From Papaver somniferum (lineage: Eukaryota; Streptophyta; Magnoliopsida; Ranunculales; Papaveraceae): 64,000 nucleotides of DNA. Below are positions 32,865 to 43,265 of the stretch, in pieces; position 1 is the stretch's first letter, and every line of letters starts with the position of its first letter. The stretch spans positions 79,436,783 to 79,500,782 of the forward strand of contig NC_039359.1 of NCBI RefSeq assembly GCF_003573695.1, written 5' to 3'. Under the pieces are notes generated by a model that saw only the letters and a program-made list of their open reading frames with translations, did not search any database and had not been told where the DNA came from. Position numbers and translations under genes: made by a program.

Positions 32865-35046
32865 TGAAAAAGCGGGGGTCTAACAACACCACCCAATATT
32901 TCTCTTAGCAATCTGTATGGACTAACTCCGAAATACTTTCTAGAGAATCAACTAGATAGTCAGACTCAATCTAGGTAAAAGTATCTCAATGAGTTAATAT
33001 CTCGCTCTTGTTTGGATTTACTCAAGCTAATAGAAATCGGCGAGTCTTTAATCAAACACAAGGAATAACTTGGATGGTATCAAAGACCAATATCCAAGGA
33101 TCTATAAATGACAATCAACAACCAAAGGTTGGATTATTCTAATTGATAATCTAAACGCACAACCTGTAATATTTCAATTATAAAGATAAAACAATATAAT
33201 GCGGAAATTGAAATAACACAGACACCATAAATTTTTGTTAGCGAGGAAACCGCAAATGCAGAAAAACCCTGGGACCTAGTCCAGATTGAACACACACTAT
33301 ATTAAGCCGCTGCAGACACTAGCCTACTCCAAGCTAACTTCGTGCTGGACTGTAGTTGAACCGCAATCAGTCTCCCACTGATCCAAGGTACAGTTGTACT
33401 CCCTACGCCTCTGATCCCAGCAGGATACTACGCACTTGATTCCTTTAGCTGATCTCACCCACAACTAAGAGTTGCTACGACCTAAAATCGCAGGCTTTGA
33501 CAATAAACAAATGTGTCTCACACAGACAAGTCTATTAAAGGATCATTCTGTCTCCCACAGATAAACCCTAAAGGTTTTGTTCTGTCTTTTGATAATAATC
33601 AAGGTGAACAGGAACCAATTAATAATCCGGTCTTATATTTTCGAAGAATAGACTAGAGTTATCAATCACCTCACAAAAATCTTAATCGTATGGTAGCGAA
33701 ACAAGATGTTGCGGAATCACAAACAATGAGACGAAGATGTTTGTGATTACTTTTTATATCTTGCCTATTGGAGATATCAATCTCAATCCAATCAATCTGA
33801 CTGTACTTGTACGATAGAAGATGCAAGATCAGATCACACAACTACGATAAAAGTGGTATCGGTCCGGCTTCACAATCCCAATGAAGTCTTTAAGTCGTTA
33901 ACCTGGTTTTATAAGAAAAAAACCAAAGGTTAAAGGAGAATCGACTCTAGAACGCAAACTAGTATCACACATAAGGTGTGGGGATTAGTTTTGCACAATA
34001 CTAGATGTCTCCTTTATATAGTCTTTTAAATCAGGGTTTGCAATCAATGTTAGCTTAGTAACAAAGCATTCAATACTCACTGTTAGATGAAAACCTGATT
34101 TAAATTCAAGTTAATATTTATCAACCATTAGATCAAAAACTTAGCTTGTTATAAATACTTGACAATGCACGCTTCTAGGTTTGTTAACCGTACCCAAACG
34201 TATGCACTTGTTGGTTCAACAATAGTTAACCAAATTGTTAGCCATATGATCATTTCATATCAACCATGTTCTTCTTCACCATAACTAGTTCAAATGACAT
34301 CAGATGAACTAGTTAGAGAGTTGTTCAATTGCAAGGAAATCTTATGTACTACACAAGACACAATTGAAGCAAATATGATTTGATTCACTTGAATCGGTTC
34401 ATGAAATTTTATAGCCATGGTTTGCAAACTGCATTCCTTAGTCTTTTAAACTTTAAGTTCAGAAATCATCTTCAGATATATAACCTTCTCAAGTTCGCAG
34501 ACTAGCTTCGTGGACTTAAGTTACCGGGCAAAGTTTACAAACTCCAGCAGAAATTCTCGGGTATGAGAACTTCGCCAGTTCGCGGACTGAGCTTCGCGCA
34601 AGTAGTTTGTTTTTATTCCAGCAGAAATTCTCAGGTTTGAGAACTTCAGCAGTTCGCGGACTTGGCTCACGCCATTCTTACGGTCATATTGATCAACAAT
34701 GTTCGCAAACTTTGGTTCAAGAAATAGGACTTATACATAAATGTGTTTCCACAACAATGCTTATGTCCACCATTGGTTATGTAATCTAAAATCTCATTTC
34801 AATCATTGAAACATTCTTAGAGGACATTATACAGGTGTTACACCATTTCTCGTCAAAGCAATTTTCAAGATGATTGAAACATATCATGACTTTCGACACA
34901 TGGTAAAGATAAACTTGATCGAAGCGAAAAGCTTACCAACACATATTTCGAGATATAGATAGGCGAGGTATACTCGGCTCGAAATACCAAATGTGTATAA
35001 TCCAAGTCTATATATATATAGCATACGACCGAGCAATGCTCTAACA
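32865..35046 (-). mobile_element. Sirevirus LTR a
   Basis: In plus orientation it runs TGAAAAAGCGG...GCTCTAACA; on the minus strand TGTTAGAGC...TTTTTCA. It is 2182 bp, shorter than LTRs b and c because a ~240-bp segment near the minus-strand start (the part at 40800-41060 in LTR b) is missing. It holds ~70-bp repeats with AGTTCGCGGACT (34490-34680) and a TATATAAAGGAG promoter box (minus, ~34013-34020). AATAC precedes it, but no matching AATAC is found at the right end of the complex. Confidence 0.88.
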
Positions 35047-35705
35047 ATCTCCCCCTTTGTCAATTTTAGTGACAAAACTATCAATACATATGGAATACAA
35101 AAAAGATAAAGAAACTTTAGTAGCTCCTATTTCACATGTCTAATATTCAACATTCCTCGAAATCTTCGTCACTTCCAAGTACTCTAATGATCCCAAAGGT
35201 TGTAAGTTTAGAATCACTGCTGTTGAAGATCTGTAGCTATAACAATGAGAAAACATAGTTATCGGTCATTGTTATACAGTTTCATAGTATTATTACACAG
35301 CGTCAAAGTCCAGTTGTATCACAACTTCAATAATAATACTATGGTGATATGTATCACTCCCGCTTAGTCAATACTCCATCTCACATGGAAACCGCTCCCC
35401 TTTAAACAATGATCCGAAAACCATATGTATTTGTAGTATGAACTACATATTAATTCTCCCCCTTTTTGTCAATAAAATTGGCAAAAGGTACAAGAACGGG
35501 ATCATAATGAAATTTCCGAGAGAGACATTTCATGACAAAAGGAAAAAAATACATACCAACTAATTTAGATGCAATCATAAAGCCGAAGCTAAATGCATTC
35601 ATCAATGAGTTTAAAGATACAATATAACCCCTCTAAAATTCCACAGCCGCATACCCCTCAAGATATGACCATTAAGCACAAGTTCAAAAGAACTCTCCCC
35701 CATTG
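35047..35705 (-). other. Multiple polypurine tracts of C2
   Basis: On the minus strand purine runs recur: GACAAAGGGGGAGAT next to the LTR, GACAAAAAGGGGGAGAATT at ~35455 and ATGGGGGAGAGTTC at ~35690, with a degenerate one at ~35390. Repeated polypurine tracts upstream of the 3' LTR are a known hallmark of Sireviruses. Confidence 0.75.
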
Positions 35706-36697
35706 GATGTCATTCCCGAAAGAACAACAAGAGCGACCTTAATTTCAAAAAGAAAAGAAGGATTTTTATTGGACACCAAAAACCATGTAATGATTTCCTA
35801 TATCCAAAAACTCAATCAAATTATTCACAAGTAAACCCATGATTAATTTAATCGGAATACGCAATCAAATTAAACACACAACGTGATCAATTCAATTGAT
35901 TATGCTCAACATAAGAGAACTTATGGAGACACGAAAATACTCAACTAGATTAATTACAAGAGAGTCCATAATTAATCTAATTGGAATACACAACCAAACT
36001 AATCACAAAAGTAATCAATTTAATTGTCCTTTGTTTTTCTCGACATAAGAAAACTTACGGAGCAATAACTAAATAACCAAACAAGATGATTAATTTAGTT
36101 CAATATGCTCGACATAACATATTTCACGGAACACCAACTAAGCTAATAAATCAACTTGGTTGTATAGTGCTCAACATAAGATACATTACAGAGCCTCACA
36201 GTAATACATAAAAATATGGATCGGGGATGATCAATACTGCGGAATACACAAGGATTCATTCTATCTTCAATCACTATTTGCATAAAGCCAATTAATAGAC
36301 ATAATCCTTGAAAACAAATATTTTAACCTATCTTCTATCAAATAATTGACAATATAAGCTTAACTTTTGTATTTTCAAAAGTCCATTCATTCTTTTATCA
36401 GTACGTGAATACCGAACACAGACGACTTTACTTTTGACAAAGTATTGGACAAACATAGTTCACGGATGTAAACACCAATATCCCATAAAAATTGCAATAT
36501 ATTTAATCATAAAGATTAATACTGCAAAAACATCATCCTCCAAAAAGTTTTTAGAATTTAAACCAATAAACCTAAAAAAGAACAAGAAGATTGAAAATAA
36601 TAGCTATGTGTAGTCACAATCATTGCTATTCAAAGCACTAGTTGTTCTTCCAACTAAATCAAACAGAAGACATACTAGGAAAAAATATGAACACGAA

Positions 36698-37705
36698 TTA
36701 CTCATCTTCTTCCTCATCGGAGATACTCCAAGATGCTTGAATTGCGTTCAAATCTTCCTTGATCTCGGGAAACTTTGTTGCAACCAAAGACAATTGTTCT
36801 TGGACACACTTCACCCTTGAATCAACCTTACACACACCTTTATGAATTTTTTGAAGAAGGCTCACGGTGGTGGGGTCACTGGAATCAAGAGAAGCGATTC
36901 TTTGTCGCTTGCAAGAATTTTCCCTTATGCGCCTGAAGGTACACGGGCGAACTGGTTTGTGAACCCCAAGAGAGTTGCCAATTGAATCAAACCCACGGTC
37001 ACGACAGATTTGATTAATCAAGCAAGGGTAACCTAACGTCTTGACGGGTGAAGTCATCGAAATCATTTGAAAGACGTGAAACCACAAATATCGAGACTTG
37101 GAATACCCGATTCAAGGAAATAGACCAATTCCGCAAACTCATGACTCCACCAAGAATTTTCAATTGTGGAGGGACAAAGATTGGGGATACCAAGTTTTCC
37201 AAAAGCCAATAAAGCAATAATACGATCATTAGTAGGGAACTTTCCTTGACTCCAAACAACCTTCTTGCCACAAAGTCCAATTGAGATATCATCACACGAC
37301 GGACGTTCATGAATTGGTCTAGGAAGCAGTACGTTCCCCAATGGTATTTTGGTAACCCTTGAAATTAATTCTCTATCAACAAGAAACCTTTCTCTACCAA
37401 TCATGGATTTGAATTCCATCTTGTTGTAATCAACATCATGAATGTTGACATAAAAAATCTTTGAGAATCAAATCCTTCACCAACACCATCAAAATTATTT
37501 CCAAGCTTGAATTTTTTAAAGCAAGACAAATCCTCTTCATGTCCACTAGAGAAAATCCAATCTCTTTTCTAGAATGAACCCGTTTTGAGGAAATATTATC
37601 AAACACCTTATCACAAGACTCATTCACAAATCTAATTCTAGGAGAATTCAAGCTAGGGAAATTTGAGCTTTTGGAACACTTTTTTGAGCTTCTAGAATTC
37701 CTCAT
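36698..37705 (-). pseudogene. Plant retrotransposon ORF3-like ('putative plant transposon protein' domain)
   Basis: Three overlapping minus frames form one broken protein. 37705-37436 is Ser/Lys-rich, then KVFDNISSKRVHSRKEIGFS. 37419-37063 has RERFLVDRELISRVTKIPLG and ENSWWSHEFAELVYFLESG. 37087-36698 has GYPCLINQICRDRGF, a Lys/Arg patch, a coiled-coil-like stretch and an acidic tail (SDEEEDE). The FLVDRELIS...IPLG pattern is like the domain found in many plant retrotransposon accessory ORFs. Position between pol and the polypurine tracts matches the extra (env-like) ORF of some Sireviruses. No membrane segment is evident. Function unknown; frameshifts near 37440 and 37080. Confidence 0.55.
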
Positions 37706-38295
37706 AGATTTAGAAAAAAAGCAAGGATCAAGAGGAAAATACTTACTTGAAGTGAGCCTTGAAAACCCTTCCTTTTGATTTCTCCAAAGAATCTTTAATG
37801 GAGGAAAAAATAAAACCCTAGAGGTTCACGTACGCGGACTGTTTGAGAAGATGAAGACGTCCACGAACTTCTTTTATATACCCTACATGGTCTTTGACCC
37901 GTGCACGAACCGTGACCCATTTGAGGAGTATGATTTTTTAAAGGTACGGACAACAAAAGAAAAAGTACATACTGAAAAGATCTTATCATAAAAACATAAG
38001 AAAAGAGAGACTAAAACAAAAATCAACCTATTACTTGCCCCATTTCAAGTTATATACAAATGGGGTAGAGTCAATCCTGAAATCAGGTGTTGGAAACTGC
38101 ATAGAATTTCCCATGCAATTTTTCTGGTTGATATTTGTACCCAGAGTCAGGAGTATAATCGTAATGATAATACTTAGGAACAAGTGGGTCCTTTTTCTTA
38201 TGACAAAGAGATGACCTTTTCTGACAATTGGTTCCTCTGCTCAATTCATATGGATTCTTTTTATCGGCTTCATATGAATCAGTGTTGAGAACAGT

Positions 38296-38640
38296 TTATG
38301 CATCATTAGAAAATGATTTGACAGGCACAAAACTCTTGTCAGAACAATTCAAATTCTCTATGGAATTAAGATTTTCTAAGAATTGCAAAACACTTTCAAA
38401 CCCTCTAAACAGCTCCTTGTCAATGGAACCTTTATGGTAGTATTCCTCAAAGAGATTAAGAGTAATTCTTGTGAGGGTCCATACCCTTGAGCGTTGACCA
38501 TGTTTTCTTCGACAATTCTTTTTATTTTTTTTCTTAGATCGTTTCTTCACATTTAGATTTTCTGACATACTATATGGTATAGGATTATCACGTGCTTTCA
38601 TAGGAATGAAGTGTGATAATCTATGAACAACCTTTAAGGA
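38296..38640 (-). pseudogene. Lys-rich Sirevirus interior frame
   Basis: About 114 residues remain downstream of the LTR b junction. The centre is strongly basic (KKRSKKKNKKNCRRKHGQR) and is followed by RVWTLTRITLNLFEEYYHKG and an acidic/Asn-rich end. The ATG at 38682 lies in LTR b and is a fusion artefact of the deletion. I do not recognise a family; a basic, nucleic-acid-binding remnant near gag or ORF3 is possible. Confidence 0.35.
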
Positions 38641-38646
38641 ACTCTG

Positions 38647-41088
38647 GGGTCTAACAACACCATCCAATATTTCGCTTAACAATCTGTATGGACTAACTCC
38701 GGAATACTTTCTAGAGAATCAACTAGACAGTCAGACTCAATCTAGGTAAAAGTATCTCAAGGAGTTAATATCTCTCTCTTGTTTTAATTTACTCGAGCTA
38801 ATAGAAATCAGCGAGTCTTTAATCAAACACAAGGAATAACTTGGATGGTACCAAAGAACAATATCCAAGGATCAATCAATGACAATCAACAACCAAAGGT
38901 TGGATTACTCTAATTGATGATCTAACACACAACCTGTATTATTTCAATAATAAAGATAAAACAATATAATGCGGAAACTGAAATAACACAGACACCAGAA
39001 ATTTTGTTAACGAGGAAACCGCAAATGCAGAAAACCCCAGGGACCTACTCCACATTGAACACACACTGTATTAAGCCGCTGCAGACACTAGCCTACTCCA
39101 AGCTAACTTCGTGCTGGACTGTAGTTGAACCGCAATCAGTCTCCCACTGATCCAAGGTACAGTTGTACTCCCTACGCCTATGATCCCAGCAGGATACTGC
39201 GCACTTGATTACCTTAGCTGATCTCACCCACAACTAAGAGTTGCTACGACCCAAAATCGCAGGCTTTGACAATAAACAAATCTATCTCACACAAACAAGT
39301 CTATCAAAGGATCAATCTGTCTCCCATAGAAAAACCCTAAAAATTTTGTTCCTTCTTTTGATAATAATCAAGGTGATCAGGAACCAATGGATAATCCGGT
39401 CTTATATTCCCGAAGAACAACCTAGATAAATCAATCACCTCACAACAATCTTAATCGAATGGTAGCGAAACAAGATGTTGCGGAATCACAAACAATGAGA
39501 CGAAGACGTGTGTGACTACTTTTTATATCTTGCTTATCGAAGATATTAATCTCAAACCAATCAATCTGATTTTACTCGTACGATAGAAGATGCAAGATCA
39601 GATCACACAACTAAGATAAAAGTAGTATCGGCCTGGCTTCACAATCCCAATGAAGTCTTTAAGTTGTTAACCTAGTATTAGAAGAAGAAAACCAAAGGTT
39701 AAAGGAGAAACGACTCTATCACGCAAACTAGTATCACACGTGAAGTGTGGGGATTAGTTTTGCACAATACTAGATGTCTCCTTTATATAGTCTTTCAAAT
39801 CAGGGTTTCTACTTGGTCACAAAGCAAAAAATATCCACCATTAGTTGAAAACCTGATTTAGATTCAAGCTAATATTTCTCAACCGTTAGATCGAAAATTT
39901 AGCTTGTTATACACAAATGAAATGCACGCTTCTAGGTTTGTTAACCGTACCCAAACGTGTACATTTGTTGGTTCAACAATAGCTAACCAAAAGGTTAGCC
40001 ATATGAGCATTTCATACCAACCATATTCTTCTTCACCATAACTAGTTCAAATGACCCAAATGAACTAGTTAGAGAGTTGTTCAATTGCAAGGAAATCTTA
40101 TGTACTATACAAGATACAATTGAAGCAAAGATGATTTGATTCACTCGAATCGGTTCATGAACTTTATAGCCACGGTTTTCAAACTGCATTCCTTAGTCTT
40201 TATAAGTTTAATTTCAGAAATTGTCTTCAGATATATAAACTTCTTAATTTTGCACACTAGGTTCGCGGACTTAAGCAACCGGGTAGAGTGTACAAACTCC
40301 AGCAGAAAATCTCGGCAAAGACTTTCCGCCGGTTCGCGGGCTGGGTTCGCGGACTGGTACTCACGTAACAAGTTTGTCAACTCCAGCAGAATTTCTCGGG
40401 ATGAGAAGTTCGGCAGTTCGCGGACTGAGTTCGCAAACTTGGCGACAAGCCATTCTTCCGGTTTCTCTTGATCAACAAAGTTCGCAAACTTTGGTTCAAG
40501 GGATAGACTTATGCACATATGTGTTTCCACAACAATACTTATGTCCATCATTGGTTATGTAATCTAAACTCTCATTCCATCCATTGAAACATTCTTAGAG
40601 GACGTTATACAGTTGTTACACCATTTCTCGTCAAAGAAATTTTCAAAGTGATTGAAACATATCATGACTTTCGTCACTAGGTAAAGATTAACATGGTCGA
40701 AGCGAAACGCTTAAAAACACATATTTCGAGATATAGATAGGCGAGGTATACTTGGATCGAAATACCAAATGTGTATAATCTAAATTTATATATAACATAC
40801 GACTTTTTGTCTCAAGAAGTAGGAGAGAGAGTAGATAGACTTTTGAGTGACAGATAAGTTCAAGTCGTCACATACATTTTTGTCGAGAAGTTCCACCGGT
40901 TCCTTGAGTAGTTATTCTTCTTGTATGATGAATCGCCATGAAGTCCTTGAGCTCAACTACACTTTCTATCCTAGTCCGAGACTTAGCTATAGTAGACTAG
41001 AAATCAAGACTTATAGTTTGATCACTAACATTTATAAACATGCTTGAGATAGCAATGCATGCGAGTTCGACCGAGCAATGCTCTAACA
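38647..41088 (-). mobile_element. Sirevirus LTR b
   Basis: It is 2442 bp and starts (minus) TGTTAGAGCATTGCTCGG at 41088. It lacks the final ~12 bp (CCGCTTTTTCA) at the 38647 side, where it runs into C2 interior. It serves as 3' LTR of the autonomous copy and, by position, 5' LTR of C2. It contains the AGTTCGCGGACT repeats (40256-40500) and a TATATAAAGGAG box near 39780. Confidence 0.85.
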
Positions 41089-41745
41089 ATATCCCCCTTT
41101 GTCATTTTAGTAACAAAACTATCAATACATATGGAATACAAAAAAGATAAAGAAACTTTAGTAGCTCCTATTCCACATGTCAAATCTTCAACATTCCTCG
41201 AAATCTTCGTCACTTCCAAGTACTCTAATGATCCTAAAGGTTGTAAGTGTAGCATCACCGTTGTTGAAGATCCGTAGCTATAACAATGAGAAATCATCGG
41301 TCTCGATCATTGTTATACAATGTCATAGTATTATTACACAGTGTGAAAGTCCAATTGTATCATAACTTCAACAATAATACTATGGTGATATGTATCACTC
41401 CCCCTTAGTCAATACTCCATCTCACATGGAAACCACTTCCCCTTACACAATGATCCGAAAACCATATGTATTTGTAGTGTGAACTACATATTAATTCTCC
41501 CCCTTTTTATCAATAAAATTGGCAAAGGTACAAGAACATGATCATAATGAAATTTTCGTAAGAGACATTTCATGACTAAAAGAAAATACATACCATCTAA
41601 TTTAGATGCAATCATATAGCCGAAGCTAATAGCATTCATCAAGGAGTTTAAAGATACAAGATAAACCCCTTTAAAATTCCACAGCCGCACACCCCTCAAG
41701 ATATGACCATTAAGCACAAGTTTAAAAGAACTCTCCCCCATTTGA
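41089..41745 (-). other. Multiple polypurine tracts of autonomous Sirevirus
   Basis: Minus-strand purine runs lie at 41091 (GACAAAGGGGGATAT, next to LTR b), ~41400 (GACTAAGGGGGAGTG), ~41440, ~41500 (GATAAAAAGGGGGAGAA) and ~41735 (ATGGGGGAGAGTTC). The array supports the Sirevirus assignment. Confidence 0.78.
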
Positions 41746-41933
41746 TGTCATTCCCAAGGGAACAACAAGAGCGACCTTAATTTCAAAAGAAAAGAAGGAT
41801 TTTGAAACAAAAATGACACTAACAAGACAAAAACAACTCTACAGAAACTGAACTGGAGTAAACCTACTGGAGTTTCAAACTCAATTGCCCAAAAGATAAA
41901 GATAAGAATAGGGGCAAGAGTTATAGAAACGTT

Positions 41934-42330
41934 TTAATGAACCATAACAACACCAATAGACTGCCGCAAATGTTGAAACATAACAGTGTATAATGGTTTG
42001 GCAAGAATATTAGCCAATTGTTGTTCGGAAGGCACAAATTCCATACTTATGATACCATTTTCATAGATATCACGAATAAAATGGTACCTTATGTCAATGT
42101 GCTTTGTTCTTGAGTGCTCAACGGGATTCTTAGTGATTCGAATCGCACTAGAGTTATCACAAAAGATCTTCATTATTCCAGTATCAACTCCATAATCAGC
42201 TAGCATCGTTTTATCCATAAGAGTTGAGTACATCATGATCCATCAGCAATATATTCTACCTCACATGTAGACAGGGATTGAGAATTTTTCTTCTTGCTAT
42301 GCCAAGCTACAAGATTCAGTCCTACATAGT
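41934..42330 (-). pseudogene. Copia RNase H domain, broken
   Basis: The 41934-42236 frame has KIFCDNSSAIRITKNPVEHS and RTKHIDIRYHFIRD, the C-terminal RNase H block of plant Copia polyproteins, with the end of pol at 41934. Upstream, STCEVEYIA (42250-42280) holds the catalytic Glu; a TGA follows at the usual Cys codon, then a one-base deletion is needed to rejoin the frames. RNase H degrades the RNA of the RNA/DNA hybrid during reverse transcription; this copy cannot make it in full. Confidence 0.88.
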
Positions 42331-43265
42331 AGAAACCCCCTGATGTACTTTTTCTGTCTTCTACACATCCTTCCCAATCAGCATCTGAATAAGCAGATAA
42401 ATCAGTGTTAGAATCAAAAGTGTAAGATAAACCATACCCGGCAGTGTGATTAATATATCGAATGATCCTTTTTGCAGCTGCAAGATGAGATTCCTTTGGA
42501 TTTTCCTGAAACCTGGAACAACAACCAACACTGAAAGAAATATTAGGTCTAGTAGTTGTAAGATACAAAAGGCTACCAATAATAGATCGATACAACTTTT
42601 GATCCACTTTTGCTCCTTTCTCATCTCTATGTAGTTTACCAGTAGTGGGCATAGGTGTTAATTTTGGGTAAGACTTATGCAGATCGAACCTTGTCACAAG
42701 GTCTCGATCATACTTCTCTTGGGATAAGTAAATTTCATCCTTATGTTGTTGAATTTGTAATCCTAAGAATAACTTTAATTCACCAACATTGCTCATTTCA
42801 AATTCTTTAGCAAGAGAGACTTGGAAGTCCTTTGCAAAATTTTCAGAAGTTGATCCATAGATAATATCATCTACATTGATTTGAGCAATAACCACATCTT
42901 TACCACTCCATTTGGTAAACAAAGTTTTATCAGCTCCGCCTCTTGAAAAACCTTTTCTAATGAGAGAAGTGGTAAGTTTTTCAAATCAGGCTCCAGGTGC
43001 TTGTTTCAACCCATACAATGCCTTTTTGAGCTTTAGCACATGATCTGGGAAATCAGGATTTTAAAACCCCTTAGGTTGAGCGACATTGACTTCCTCCTTT
43101 AAAATTCCGTTTAGGAACGCGGATTTTATATCCATTTGAAACATCTTAACCTTAAGAAAACAAGCATGAGCTAACAAAAGATGAATGGACTCAAGGCATG
43201 CCACAGGAGCAAAGGTCTCTTCAAAGTCAATCCCTTCAATCTGTGAATATCCTTGAGCGACAAGT
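42233..43265 (-). pseudogene. Copia reverse transcriptase, C-terminal two-thirds
   Basis: On the minus strand from 43265 the frame reads on from an upstream part with AQGYSQIEGIDFEETFAPVA, then motif A FQMDIKSAFLNG, broken by stops near 43062 and 42988 (LKKALYGLKQAPGA between them). A long frame from 42922 has NVDDIIYGS (catalytic region; the family norm is Y-V-D-D, so the first residue is changed), LFLGLQIQQ, SIIGSLLYLTTTRPNISF and the start of RNase H, AYSDADWEG...KSTSGG. The N-terminal third is at 45977-46208, beyond a nested LTR. Inactive. Confidence 0.92.

Larger units (their letters stand above)
35047..38646 (-). mobile_element. Non-autonomous Sirevirus interior (C2)
   Basis: Between LTRs b and a on the minus strand. 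Its 3' 700 bp (35047-35770) match the 3' end of the autonomous copy (41089-41800), including several GGGGGAGA tracts. Upstream it carries an open reading region (36698-37705) and a Lys-rich frame (38296-38640), but no protease, integrase, reverse transcriptase or primer site. The primer site and last bases of LTR b are missing at the 38646/38647 junction, so a deletion joined LTR b directly to this interior. Confidence 0.75.
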
